Shown here piece by piece: positions 1 through 13,204 of a DNA stretch of 64,000 nucleotides. Origin of the DNA: Cinclus cinclus (taxonomy: Eukaryota; Chordata; Aves; Passeriformes; Cinclidae). The stretch lies in contig NC_085073.1 in NCBI RefSeq assembly GCF_963662255.1, positions 3,162,001-3,226,000 of the forward strand. The letters run 5' to 3'. Every line of letters starts with the position of its first letter. The stretch's first letter is position 1. Made by a program: the position numbers and the translations under genes. Below the pieces are notes generated by a model, which was not told the DNA's origin, did no database searches, and was given only the letters and a program-made list of their open reading frames with translations.

Positions 1-3000
1 CGAAGGATATCTCCATGCACTGACACTGGCACCACGGGGGAGGGCAGGTCCTGCAGGTAACCTCGCAGTGCCTCGCCCAGGGAGTGCACGTCCAGGGGCT
101 CCAGGTCACCCAGGGTCCAATCTGTTAGGGCACAGATTTCCCATGGGAGGGTGGACAGCACTGGTAACCCAGCTGGCAGCTCTGGTACTGCCAACACCCA
201 TCTCAGAAACCATCGCACAACAGCCAGCTATCATGAGACCTCACTAGCACCACAAGGGAGCTCAGGCAGCCTTCAGGCAGCCCATGTGACAGAGGATGTG
301 CATCGCAGAAGCAAGCTGGCTCTGGGAACCCCAGCACTTCCCCTTGGGAGAGGGCAGAGGTCATTCTGGGTACCTACAACCTTTGCCCTGAGCCCCAACA
401 CAGGAATTCTGGGCAGGCATAGCTCGGGTGAGAGTTTTGCTTCCCACTGCCAGCAAGAGTTGAGCACAGACCAAGCAGTCACACACTGAGCCCAACAGGG
501 AAAACACCTCCCTTGAATGCAGGATTTTGGGAAGCATATAAATCCTGCCCCAAGAGCCCAGCCTAGGCTGACAGTACCGCGTGGTTGGGGTTTGCAGGAA
601 CATCTGCAGGTGGGGACTCGCCAGCATGGTACCAGATGGGGCCTCAGCCCAGGCAAGAGGCAGACGGCTCCCAGGGCTCCCGGCAGAGACATCGGCTGCT
701 GGCACCATGGAGCCACAGCTCCAGCCACCAAGCTGAGCTGGAAGATCCTCCCCTCCTTATTAGTGGCATGACAGAGCCAGAAAAGCGTCCACCAGCCCAT
801 TAGCAGAGCATCCCAAAGACAGTAGGGGACAAGCACAGGGGTTCACTTGTTTGCCTTTGAGTCTCTGAGCCAGCACCACATCCCTCTGTTGCCCCCCACA
901 GATGGTGCCAGGAATTCCCCCTGTCCCATCCCTTCTATGCAGGACACAGACACGTCGGGATGGGGACAGCCCAGCCCCAGAGGCAGCGTGCTGGGAGTCA
1001 GGAACTGCCGGGGACAGGCGAGCCTGGCCTGGATTGCATTACTGCTGGCGCTGTCACATCCACTAATCTCCTCCATCTGAGCCGATTCGCCTCCACCGCG
1101 CCGAGCTGGTTCTTACCGGTTCTCAGCGCCTGCCTCAGTTCGGAGCCAGATGTCCTGTACAACATCTCGCTGTCCAGCCCTGCGGAAGGGGGGACACTGC
1201 TGTCAGCTCCAGCACAGGCACTGTTTCGGTGCCAGCTGGACAATGGCTGTGGCACAGCCAACCTGGCCTGGATGGTGTCCAAGCCAACCCCTAGCAGAGG
1301 CTGCTGCAGCCCCTTGGCCCCCAGGACACCCAGTTCAGTGACCCCATTTCTCCACCATGGTACAGAACCGAGCTGGAAGCGCTTCCCAAACCCCAGCACC
1401 CACCCAGTGTGTGTAGGTGCTCAAATCAAACACCCTCATGGGCCTCAGCAGCTCAACCCAGGGAGGAAAATGAGAGCAGCTCTGTCCTGTGGGTCCCACA
1501 GAGCTCAGGTCTCATTGTGGGATTTGGGATGCATCAGCACTCCCAATGCTCAGCATTGCCCCCTTACCTTTCTTCTCAATAGCTTCCACCAGCTTCATCA
1601 GGAGTGGCGGAGCAATCTCGGGAGGGCTGAACTGCTCCTGCAAGTCTGGGAGAAGAGACCCTGGGGGAGAGGGAGGGAGAGAAGGGTTCAGCACCAGCTC
1701 AGCCCTCAGCAGCAGAGCTGGGACAGGGCATAACCCAGGCAACTCCCAACAGGAGCAAGGAAAGCTGTGGCCATCACTCTGAGGCTGTGGCCCAGGCAAA
1801 CACGACATGGAGCCTGCAAGGAACCTGCCCATGAGCCAGCACAGCACTTGCTGAGCTCCAGCCCGGACTGGGTGTGCACAGGGAGATATCTACTGCTCCG
1901 TGCAGAGGCTTGGAGACAGAGCCCATCCCCCTGGGGACCCGTACCCCCCGGCAGGCAGCACAGGGGTCACCAGGGCTCCTGGAGCTCAGGGCTGGGTCCC
2001 TGCCCAGCACAGGGGCTGCGCAGGGCTGGCAGCAGAGCAGGGTGAGCTGTGATTAATCCAGCCATTCAGACAGAACGCCATGTCAGCAAATTCCTGCCCT
2101 TGATTGCTCGTTTAACATGGAAACCGGCCCTGTGCCTCCCCCCTCCCTGTGAGCCCACAGCCTCTGTGCAAGCTGCTACAGGGCACAGACAGCCCATGGC
2201 ACGGGACCAGGGTCTCCCTGGTCCTGGGGGATCTGCAGGCCCGTGTCAGGTGGTATTTCACTGCCACTTCCAGAAAATCTTGAGGTTCTGGCTCCAGGCA
2301 CCCCCTTCCCCTGTGCATGCCGGGGCAGGAGCACGCAGGCCTGGAGGAGCTGCCAGCAGGAGGTTTGCCGAAGGATGAGCAGTGCCAGGCTCCATCCCGC
2401 TTCCAAAGGAGCACCAGCCAGAGCAGGAGGTTCCTCCAGCCTGGTCCACAGCACCTGGCAGACCCTGGGGAGCCCGCAGTGGGGGAGGACACCCAGCACA
2501 CTCCACTCTGCACAGGCAAAGCCAAGAGGCTGCTCCCCATTGCGAAACAGCTCCGTTGTCATGGATCTGACCCGAACTCGCCTGGTGTGGTCTCACCACA
2601 AGGCGCAGCAAGCTGGAACTGTGCACCCAGCTCAGCGTCCTGCACCCATGGCCTCGAGGGGAGACAGGACAGCCATGGGAAGGGAAGCACACGAGTCAGG
2701 CACCCAGCAGCTCTGCAAAGGCCTGTGCTGCTGGGAAGGAGGGGACAATCCCCCACTGGAGCAAGCTCCTGGGCACGGGAAGGGGCCCAGCGTGGTGTGG
2801 GTCAGTGTGGGGAAGCTGCAGGCAAGCTTCCAGGCTGGCAGCTCCCAGCCTGACCCTTGGGAAGGACTGAAAGGAGAGTAAATACTGGCGCTGCCCACGT
2901 GGCCCGGCCGGGAATGTGCTGCTTCAGCAGGCAGCAGCTTGTCTTTTTTTTGTCAGGCACAGAGCCGGAGCCAGCAGCAACTCCTGAGCCTGCCGGGCCT

Positions 3001-5954
3001 CCGGGCCGGGCCGCCGCGAACAAGGCTGCTCACAGCACGGCCCGGGCAGCTGCGGAAATATTCCCGAGCCGCATTTTCCGCTCGTGTTCTCTGCGGAAGG
3101 CAAACACCAGCAGCTCGTAAATCCACTGGCAGAACGCGCTGGGTCTCACTGCTCCCGGGACAGCTGTGGCGCTGGCCCTGCTCCACCAGTGACACTGAGG
3201 GGCTAAAGGGTCCCTGCCAGCCAGGGCAGGACCTGGGAAGCAGGGAAGGAGTTTTGTAGGACTGCCAGGAGATGGTTCTGCAGCTCCTAAAGTGCACACC
3301 ATGAAGAAATAAGACAGGCTTGGCTCAAATACGGTTTTTCCATTGCAAAAATGTGTCTCCCCAGCAGAATACAGAAATAAAGAATCACAGAATATCCTGA
3401 GCTGGAAGGGACCCACAAGGACCTTCAAGTCCAGCTTTTAAACCAATGGCCCATACAGGGATCAAACCTGCAGGCTTAGTGTAAAATGGCTCTGGGTGTT
3501 TGAACTGCCTCCATGCAGGCCCTGCCTGTGCCCAGAGTGGAGGTTGGCTATGGGGCACAGGGGACAGGGCTGGCACTGGTCTCACATGCCCTGGTACCCC
3601 ACCCTCCATCCCTGGGCAGGATGTAGAGAGGCTGGCTTTTGGTTGCCTTCCCAAATCTGCCTTTTCTATGTCTCAGGAGCTTTGGCACGTGTCTTGTTCC
3701 ACTCCCCAGAGACGCCACCAGTGGCTTTGACCATGTAAGCCACCCTTGAGCAGAGAGGAGAGCCGATGAGGGCAGAAATGCAGCCGCCAAGGGAGCGCCG
3801 GGCCGCATGCAGGCAAGGCCAGCACATCCAGCACAGAGCACATCCCGTGCTCCTGAGAGGAGCAGCTTTCTTGGAAAGGCAGGTTGCGAGCGGGATGACT
3901 CAGGTCAGGCTCTGGCTGCCAACCCAAACGCACACAGGGCCCGGCTGCATTCCCACCCTGCGGAGATGTTTCCTGGGGCCGCCCCTCCGGCTCCAGCTCC
4001 GGCAGCAGGAGCGAGGGAGGCAGCTGCAGGGAGCTGCACCAGCCCCACAACCCCGGTTTCGTCAGACCCCAGAGGTGTTTTCACACAGCCAGAAGCATCT
4101 GCCGGGGTGGCCGTGGCTCCCAGGCAGAGAGGGATGGGGAGGACGCAGCACTGCCAGCTGGGAGTGTTCCCTGGCACCCTCCAGCTCCTGCTGCTGACCC
4201 CACTCCTCCCACACACACCAGCACGAGGTCTTCTGCAAGGCATGAGAAGGTGAAGTGTGGCTGTCACCCCTCAGAGAATCACAGAATGGTTTTCATTGGA
4301 AGGGGCCTTCAAAGATCACCCAGTCAAAACCCCCTGCCTTGTGCAGGGACACCCTCCACTAGATCAGGTTGCTCCAAGCCCCATCAAGCTTGACTAGGAA
4401 CACTTCCAGGAATGGGGAGGGATGGGGCAGCCACAGCTGCTCTGGGAAACCTGTGCCAGGGCCTCACCACCCTCACAGTCAGGAATTTCTCCCTAACATC
4501 TAATTTAAATCTCTCCCTCTTTTAATTTAAAACTTCCCCCTTGTCCTATCACTATCTGCCTGTAAAAGAAGCCTCTCTCCCGCTTTTATATAAGCTCCCT
4601 TTAAGTACTGAAAGGCCACAATAAGGTCTCCCAGAGCCTTCTCTTCTCCAGGTGAACACCCCCAGCTCTCCCAGGCTGGGTTCCAAACAGAGGGGCTCCA
4701 GCCCTAGGAGCATTTCTATGGCCTCCCCTGGACTCACTCCAACAGATCCACATCTTTCTTGTCTTGCCCAGATCCAGACTCAGCACCGCAGGTGGGGGTC
4801 TCACAAAGGAAGAGTAGAAGGGGGAAACCTCGGGGGCTGCTGAGTCCTGGCCACAGGGTTTATGTGCCTGGGAGCCAAAAAAACAGGCTAAGAGCAGGCA
4901 GCTGCCACAGCTCCACAGGCAGGGCTGAGGCACGTTGGCTGTCCTGGCCCAGGTCCGTGCCAAGGCCAGGCTGGCTGGGAGGCAGCTGCAGGTGCAGGAC
5001 AGCCCATGCCCAGCCCCAGGGTGGCTGCCCGGCCCCAGCAAGGGCTCTGCGACCCGAGGGGTGGGCTGGCTGCCAGGCAGACAAGCAATTAGCTCCAGTT
5101 CTCAGAAGCACTCTTTTAGACCCTGACTTTTCTCCTCTTGCCCAGAGACAAGTAATTGTGTTTCTCAGCGGGGCTGAGCAGCTCTTGGCAGGGAGCACTG
5201 CCCCAGGCGCTGCAGAGGCGGGGAGGTGGTGGTTGGGAGAGGTCAGGACTTATCCTGAAGGGAGGGAGCCTGGCAAAACTCAGTGGAGCAGGGAGAGGGA
5301 CCATGGGGATCCTGGCTGGTTGCAGAAAAGAGAGAGAGAAAGATCTTGGAGATGTAAGAGTGGGACAAGGCTTGCCCCAGGAAGCTCTGCTGAGCAGACT
5401 GACAAGCTGGAGGAAAAAAGTGCTCTTCTCTGGACCAGGACTGAGAGAGGCTGGCTTTTGGTTGCGACTCAACTGCACTGCTGCTGGTAGGGCAACCCAG
5501 TGCTGCCGAGCTAAGGGTTTCACTGCTCTCCTGTGAAGCCACTCACACACTCTCATCTGTCACACAGTGAGACTGGAGGTGCCCCAGAGCAACAGGGCAT
5601 ACAGCAGGGCTTACCTTGCTCCAGAGCCTCGGGCAGCCGGCAGCCGCTGGCCCCTGGTGTGGCAGGCAGGGGTCTCTGCACTCGGGGCCGGTGTGAAGGG
5701 ACAGCAATTTTCACCGGCCCCACGTACTCTACGTAGGTGCCAGGAAAGTCCCCCTTCTGCTTGGTGCGCTCGTTGACGCCTAGGATCCACCCAATCTGAT
5801 TGGGGGTCTGCTCATCTCCATCTTTGAAGCCCAAAGCTTGCAGGGCCCCCTTGCTCACGACCAGGATGTCCCCGGGCAGCAGGTCAATGTCCTCCTCGCG
5901 CTCCTTGCGGTAGGGGTAGAGCGCTCGATACTGGAAGCCGTCGGTGCTGCCCAT
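1..5954 (-). CDS. PIK3R2: PIK3R2 (p85-beta PI3-kinase regulatory subunit), 5' part only
   Basis: Regulatory subunit of class IA phosphoinositide 3-kinase; it binds p110 catalytic subunits and recruits them to phosphotyrosine proteins at the membrane. Coding exons rebuilt on the minus strand: 5615-5954 (start ATG 5952-5954), 1568-1645, 1117-1179, and 1-121, which runs off the window. All junctions are GT-AG and keep phase 1. Residues ~5-80 form an SH3 domain (ALYPY near the start, [12 protein letters not shown] near the end), followed by a proline-rich stretch, a [20 protein letters not shown] segment and the start of the RhoGAP/BH-like domain ([15 protein letters not shown]). Both SH2 domains and the inter-SH2 coiled coil lie outside. 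The sequence fits p85-beta better than p85-alpha, from memory of human PIK3R2 and from MAST3 being its neighbour. An acceptor AG sits just upstream of the ATG (5960-5961), so at least one noncoding 5' exon exists. Confidence 0.93.
3381..3440 (-). mobile_element. CR1 LINE 3'-end fragment
   Basis: The plus strand shows AGAATCACAGAATATCCTGAG then GGAAGGGACCCACAAGGACC, which is the reverse complement of an avian CR1 3' end. Very short, within ~2.6 kb of PIK3R2 coding exons. Confidence 0.75.
4274..4770 (-). mobile_element. CR1 LINE, 5'-truncated, ~500 bp
   Basis: This is the longest CR1 piece in the window. On the plus strand it runs from AGAATCACAGAATGG through TTGTCCTATCACTA, TAAGGTCTCCCAGAGCC and CTTCTCTTCTCCAGG to GGACTCACTCCAACAG, the classic reverse-complement order of a CR1 3' region. 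It lies in a PIK3R2 intron, in the same sense as the gene. Confidence 0.92.
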
Positions 5955-5959
5955 CTTCT

Positions 5960-8900
5960 CTGCCGGGGGACAAGGGCTCTGAAGAGTGAGGCAGCACGTC
6001 CCAGGTGGGAGAGGAGGGCCCTCAGAGGCAGCTCTCCCCCATCAGCACTCTGAACTGTCTCTGTGTGAACCGGCACCCCAGGAGCCTGGTCTGGGTGCAC
6101 CGGAGCGCTTAGGTGCAGCCCCTTTTCCTCAGCTTGAAACCACGATTCAACCAAATTATGGAGCAAAGGGAGAAGGAGACGAACATAATCCAGCACTGGT
6201 GAGCGGGCATGCAGCAAAGAAACCCGAGATCAGAGTCTGTTTCACCAAAAAAGCCAGTCTCTTGGAGTGTGGGGAGGAAAAGCACAGTAGGCTTCCAGTC
6301 TGGAATAACGTGGCACGCTATGTTTCCTTTCCTAGTGCCTGCAAAGAGAAGAACTGTCACTGCACAGCCAGGCACCCCACACCCTCCCAACATGCCAACA
6401 TTCAAACCAGGGGTTGAGCTGAGAGAGGCAGGACTAGTTTCTCTCCTACCTAGCAGCTGATGCTGAGCCCTGGATTCAAGCAGGGCATGCTAATCCAAAT
6501 TTACACTCCCAAAACCGAGTGGCTGCGGGCAGGAACGCTACCTCCTCTCTGCTACAGCCAGGCACCAGCTCTGCATCTTAAAGAGGTTCACCCCTGCTTC
6601 TTCAGCTTACCCTCCTCGCAGCACTTATGCAAACAAGGAGACAACAAGTGGGACAAAACAGCCTTTATGCAGGATAACTTTTGCATACAGAAAAGAGTGA
6701 CCCTGCACCCACCAGCTGCAGGCCCTGAATAGGAGCAGAACAAACAGATTTAACCTTCCCTTGTTAAATGGATTAAATTTCACAGTTCACCTTTACATCT
6801 TGCCATGCAATCCCCCACAAAGGCATCTTCTGAAGGGAGCTGCCCACAAATGTAGGTTAACCACGCTTTCAGCAAAAGGCTTTCGAGATGCACTGCCATT
6901 CCCACAGAGCAGCACTTCAAAGCTTTGCTCTGAGCAAAAAGTCAATTTTTGAACTTTTCAAAAGCAGCAGCAGCAGCATCAAATGCAGGCACAGGTTCTT
7001 TTCGCAGAGATGGAGGCAAAAGGAGTTAAAATAATCCTTAGAAGCCTTCAAGTCTACTTAGAGCTCCTAACTGCCTTTCAGCTATTCAGAGAGAAATTAA
7101 ATATGCTGCCTGCCCTGCCCAGAAATCCACCAAAAAGAATAAACCTGGGTTATAACATGTTGTTGAAGAGATGTACGAGCTGGGACATTCCCACCAGCCA
7201 GGCACGTCCTCTTTTCCCATCCCCTCCTGGCTACACAGGCCAGTTTTCCACCTCCCTCAGGCAAATCCCAGAGTTCTGGTTCCCGCAGAGATGGCATGTG
7301 GCCAAGGACTGGACCTACAAGGCACCGGGGCAGCCAGAACCCAGCCTTCCTTCCCCCAGAACCCAGCCTTCCTTCCCCCAGCACTCAGCCTTCCCAGGGA
7401 CACCCTGGGCCTGCTCAAATGCTGCAGGTCCTGGTAAAGGCTTGAGCTGCTCTGGCCCAGAAACCACCAAATTCAGCTCAAACTTGAGTTTCATCTGAAA
7501 ACTATTAATGAGCAGGAAGGTGCTTCTCAGGGCTGTGGGAACCTGGGCAGAGGGAGGAGAGGAGGCAAAGGGAATCCTTTCCCAGAGGGGTCAGTGAACA
7601 ACCAAGCATGGCACAAAGCCAGGGCTGCTCCAACTGCTGGTTGGACTCTGTGACAGGCACCAACGGGCAGTGATCTGCAGGATTTCAAAATAACCCTTCC
7701 GGGCCAGCAACACATTACAGCTCATATCAGCTACAAATCCCTCTTTCCTCCTGCACGTGGGATCACTCCTGCATGTGTCACCACATCTGCACGTGCTGCC
7801 ACAAAGTCTGAGATCAGGGTGAGTCCCCTGAGAGGAGCCAGCCCCACCTCTCAGCCAGGCTCTCCAGCCCAGCACCAGAGCTCCTTCCCTTGACAAGGAC
7901 AAAAGGCACAAAGAGGCCATGGCACAGGAAACCTGTGCAGCAGCCAGAGCCCGCACTGCCTGCCTGAGCTCGGGCAGGCGTCCCAGCCGGGCTGTCTTTG
8001 CCATGAATGAACAGGCAGTGCCTGCGGGGAGGTGAGGCACTTGCGGCCAGAGGCGGGTGGGGAACAGGATTGAGCCTGATCCAGCTTGCTGGAGAGCTTC
8101 TCCAGAACTCCAGGAGCAACACCAGACTGCAGAATTCATGGAGAGACCGTACAGAGGTTTCTGATGTTCGTGGGAGAAGCAGCACATCCTAGATGGCCGC
8201 TGTGAAAGCTCTCACCGTGCTGGGATGGTGGCTGCAGGGAACTGGCAGCAGAACCCGCATTTCCCCAATCCAACCAGCCCCAGCCAGGAAAATATTACTT
8301 CATAATCCAGAGCATAAAGAGAGATTTATGAACAGGCTCACTGGCTGCCCCTCTGAGTGCTGCCTGTCAGGGTCCCCCAGAACGGAGTCGCCGTGCCGGG
8401 GGCACTGTGTCTGGATGCCAAGGGCCTGAGTGGCCACTGCCCGCTGGGCACTGCGCTGGCAGCTCCCCCTGCTCCTGGGGAGGGCAGACCTCATAGCGGC
8501 TCCTCCTGGAAAGCACAGACCCCAGAGTGCACCCAGAGGCAGCAGAGCCCAGCCCCAGTGGGGTCGATGCTCCCCTGCAGGCACCCCCCAGCTTCCACCT
8601 GTGGATCCCAGCCCCAACTCCAGGCGCCTCCGACAAGCCAGTGCAGCTGAAGAGGCTGGAAGGACAAAATGTTCAGGCCTGGCAAACTTGTTCAGTAGCT
8701 TTTAAAAGCAGATCTGCACGGAGGGGTGGGAAGAGGAGAGTGACTCCGGAGCACTGAGTGTCTCCAGAGAGCAGGTCCCACAGCTTCCTCCAACCGACTC
8801 CTTCCACAGCCCTCTTCCCTGGGGTGGGAATTCAGGCACAGCTTCTATGCCACCACGCTCCCCACGTCCCAGCAGCAGGTCACTGGGCACATGAAAAAAT

Positions 8901-11900
8901 CCAGAGAACTCAGAGCCAGGGCTGCTCCTGGAGAAGCCTCACCCGCTTTCGCCACACTCAGCCCAGGTGGGCACTGAGTGCTCATGAACATGAGTGAGGA
9001 GCCCCCCAGGAGACCCAAATCATCATGGCTAATGCCAGCACCATCCTCTTTAGGGGCAACAGTTGTCCTTTGTTCTGCCACAGACCCAGCAGAGGCTTCC
9101 CTGGCTGAGCTGCAGGAAAGTTCTGCACCCTTGGAGAGCAGCTGACAGAGTCTTCGGGGAATGGGAGCACACACTTCCCAAAGTCCTGGAACAGCTCTTT
9201 GGAGGGAAGGCAGCACCGAGAGGCCGGGACACGCACGAGCCTGTCAGCTGGAAGCACACCTCCGAGCAGGAGAGGGGCAGCACCTTGCCAAAAGATTTCT
9301 GCTGGGCCCAGCTCCAGGTTTGCTCGGCTCTCGGAGAGGAACCTTGTGTGTCTGTGCTGGCGAGCACTTGCTTAGGCTGCTCTGAAAATCCCATGCATCA
9401 GACAGCCAAATACCTTTGGTAAATCTATCTCAGCACCCAGAAACAATCCCTCGATTCATTAACTGCTGTCAATACTTTCTTTGTTTAACACATTGGTTTG
9501 AAACAAAAAACACATTACAAGTCTTTTTGTCTGTGCCCAGCACATAAATAAAAGCATCTTAACATTTTAAATGTGGTTCCTGTGCTTTTTAACCCAGTTC
9601 CAAATGCAGTTCAAAGTGCAGCTTGACTTGAAGCGAGACTGAGTTACTTTCCTTCCAGAGTGGGGAAAGAATGCATAAAAATATTTAAAAGAAGAATATG
9701 CTCACAACAGTATACACAGCTCCAACCTCTCCAAGTTACATCAGATCCTCAGCGAGCAAAACAAACACCATATCGAGTTTGAAATGCAAGTTACAGACAA
9801 AAAGAACAAACTTTTCCTTTAACAAAAAGAGAAAATAGAACAATGAAATGATGGATGGGAATAAAAATGGACAGGGAATTGCCTGCCATGGTGCAGGCTG
9901 CTGCATCGGATCCTTCTGACCCACGCAGCCAGGGCAGCTCTGATGGCCTCAGCTCCTGAAGCTGGCAATGGCAAGCACATCACAGGTCATCCTGTGCCCA
10001 CCAGCACTCAGGGCAAGAGCTTGGCAACCCCTGATTTATAGTCAGGACAAACAGCACAGAAGACCCCAGGCAGCTTCCCGGCCCACTGCCTCCCCAGCAG
10101 GAAAAATGACTGGAAAAATGTCTCCCGAGGCTGGAGCCATGAGCGAGGCTGTGGAAGAGGCAGCAGTGCCACGAGGAGCTGTGGGGGAAGGAGCTGGGAG
10201 AGCCTGCAGGGAGCTGGGGCGGGCGGGAAGCAGAGCTGGACACGCTCCAGCAGCTGCCCCTGGGGAAGCAGCCAGCGGAGCAGTGAGAGCTGGAGCCCGG
10301 GCTGGCCACGGCGCTGCCAAGCCAGCTGGTATTTCCTTCCAAACAGGGAAAAGCTGCAGGGGAGGAGGGGAGTTATGCCTGAGCCGTGCCCCAGCCAGGC
10401 ATGGGACAGCCGAGGCCGTTTTCACCTCTTCTCTTCCCCAGAAATGCTTCCCAACCAGCCAGCAACAGATCCCCAGGAGCAGCACACAGCCACAAGCCAC
10501 CCTTTGCCAGGGACAAAGAGCATTTACTGCTCATGCCTGACTTTCATTAAATATTTTGTTTTATTCACCAAAGCCCGAGGAAGTGAAGGAATATCTGAAA
10601 TATTTCACTGAAAAGGTCAATGTCATGATTAGCAGAGACACGAGGAGCTGAATAAATCAGGATGATCAACACCTTCCACACTTTTGGGAGACCACTGGAG
10701 GTCCCAGAGATCTCCTGCTCAAAGGCTGGATAGTATAAGATCACCTCAGGCAGTCTCAACACCTACTTCAAGACTTCTCATACTGTCCAGAGCTTCTCCT
10801 GACACTGACCTTCCTTGCTCCAGATAAAGCTTGTTCTTTCTTAACCACCTCACAGACTTTCTCCTCTTGCCTACAAGAGCTTTTTACTTGGCCAGAGACT
10901 TTTATTTGCTGGCAGAGGGCAGAGAAGGATCCAGCACCCAACCCCAGGCCCATCACCTCACTCCGGGCTGCTCTTACACCATCTCCCATGCAGCAAGAAC
11001 ACACTAATTCCATTTTAGGAGCATTCATGGAGCTGGCTTTAGGGATATAGAAACCCAGGAGATGTATTTTGGCAAAAAAATTACAGTTCTAAAAAAAAAC
11101 CTGAGTACATGAAAAAAAAAATCCAACTGCTCTTGCTAACTTATCTGCTTAAAATCACATTCCCCAGGGTATTTGGAATTTGTATGATTTATTAGCAGCT
11201 CTGCACAGCTCAGCAATCACATGAAGTAGCCAACGAGGCAAGAAGCACCCAAGTTAATAGATCAGCATGATTTGGATATTGGTGATAGAGCCAAGACCTT
11301 CCAACTTGAGAAATCCACCATCCCTTCCTCTGTCTGCTTTTCATCTTCCATTACCCGGCTACTTTAGCTCCAAGCTGTGGCTCCAGAGATTCCCAGAGGA
11401 ATTAAAAGAGCCCTCGATATTATAAATACTCTTTTTCATTGTAAACACACCCCGGCACTCAAAGCTCTGACACGGCTCCAAACTGGCTCCACAAACCACT
11501 CTGCTCCTCACCACATTCCAGCTGAGCTGCGCTTTCCCTTCCAACCCAGCGCTTTTGTCCAAGCGAGACCCAACTGCAGGCAGAGAGGATTTTCCTGTGT
11601 GCTTAAAACCTTGCTCCAGCGAGTTGGGAACGCGGGGTTTCAGGGCAGAGAACAGCTTTAGGAGGAACAAGTCTGTGCCATGAACCGCGCAGGCAGATGG
11701 AAGCACGAGCTGCCCACGTCAAAGAGAGTCACCAAAGAAACCAAACCAGGGCTTGGACTTTCCCACATCGTGGAAGGCTAGAGCAGAGCACAATCCAGCC
11801 TCGGGGACACACCAGCCCCTGGCACGTCAGGGAAGGGTGGGGGAATGGCCAGGAAAACAGTGATTTAGGCTATATTTACTCAGCTGTCTCCATTCTCTGC

Positions 11901-12859
11901 TCTCACAGAGAAAGTCACAGGGCCAGTTCCCCAGCGGCTCCAAGAGCTGCTTGGGAAATCAAAGCCGCGCATTAATGGGAGGAGAGGCAGCCACGGCTCC
12001 ATTGAAAGGCAACGCTGGGGCCACTCCAGCTCTTCACAGCCCCCATTTTCCGACAGTTTTGTCCCCTGGCTTTATCTCCCATCGATCACAAACCCCCAGA
12101 TTAGGAGTAGATGACCATGGAATCTTCCTCCTCAAGAGGCTGAGAAACATCCACAGGAAGATAAGAAATGCAATGACCGACCTCCCTGGAAAGCAGTGGG
12201 GGGGGCTCCTGGCAGAGCCAGGGCTTGGAGGATGCTGTGTTAAGGCACAGCAAAGCCACCCTTGGGCTGAACTTGGCACATCCCTGGGGCGCCAGCTCCA
12301 GGAAAAGTGCTGGGGCCGAACTGCCCCGGGCAGGGGAACAGGGCTGGGACCCTGAGAGGCAGCTCTTTTATGGCTTACCGCCCCCAGGGGCTCTCCAGGA
12401 CTCTCGGTAATGGGGACTGTACCGTGCTGAGGGGGTCCCTGCACTGTCACCACGGTGGGGACAGAGGCACACGGGGGGAATCTGATGCCACTGCTGGGCT
12501 GCAGAGAACCAGGATGGATCGGCGAACACAGCCCCGGCACCGGGGGGACAGGGACAGCTCGGGGGGCATAGGGAGCCATAGCCTTGGCACCACGGCGAAG
12601 CCACACGGCAGTGGCACTGCCCTGGAAGCGGGACACCCTGCGCCTGCAGCTCCCGAAGGGTTCGGGGACATCCTCGAGGCTGCCCCATGATGGACAGAGC
12701 CTCGGCCCAGGGCCCACCCCGGTGCTGCAGCCAAGCCCCGGGGCGCCTCACGCTGAGGGGTGTCCCGACGCCCACCCTGGGTCTGGTTCCGATCCAGGTC
12801 CGCTCTCCTCGATCCCGATCCCCCCGCTCCCGATCCCGCCGCTCCCGGCCCCGCCGCAC
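5960..12859 (-). other. Large 5' intron of PIK3R2, no coding content recognised
   Basis: About 6.9 kb between the coding start exon of PIK3R2 and its presumed CpG-island promoter. I found no exon with a recognisable protein, no RNA gene and no clear mobile element on either strand. Open frames here lack splice context or family resemblance. A conspicuously AT-rich block lies at about 9,420-9,890 inside otherwise GC-rich DNA (see findings). Confidence 0.55.
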
Positions 12860-13190
12860 CTCTCCGCCGGCCCCATCCGCCACCGCTCGCCGCCAGCCCG
12901 CTGCTGCCTCCGGCCCGGCGGAGCCTTGGACAGGCCCGAGCGCAGCCGGAACGGCCCGAACCCGCCCCGGAAACAGCCGACAGCAATCGAGAGAGAACGG
13001 AACTGCCCGAATCTATCCCGGAAATAACCGAGAGCAGACGACAGGGGACGGAACTGCCCGAAGACTCTGGCCCCGCCCCTCCCTGGCCTCATCGCCACCG
13101 GGGCCCCGCCCCTCTCGCGAGCCGCTCCGGAAGGAGCCGAGGGGGTCTGGAGGGAGAGCGCGGCGGCTCCCCCTGGTGGCGAGCGAAGCG
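12740..13190 (-). promoter_or_regulatory. PIK3R2: CpG island, probable PIK3R2 promoter and noncoding first exon
   Basis: A dense run of CG dinucleotides and GC boxes lies upstream of the PIK3R2 coding exon and is the only strong CpG island between PIK3R2 and the MAST3 3' end. A possible splice donor in minus-strand sense (GAGAG|GTGCGG, GT at 12,858-12,859) would end a noncoding first exon and join the acceptor at 5,960-5,961. The donor assignment is tentative; the promoter assignment is inferred from base composition and position. Confidence 0.5.
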
Positions 13191-13204
13191 GGCACAGCAT
13201 TGGG

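Noticed and set aside
12368..12986. Minus-strand frames through the PIK3R2 CpG island that might be an alternative coding first exon
   Set aside because: The downstream exon begins with its own 5' UTR and ATG, and no in-frame, family-like extension is seen.
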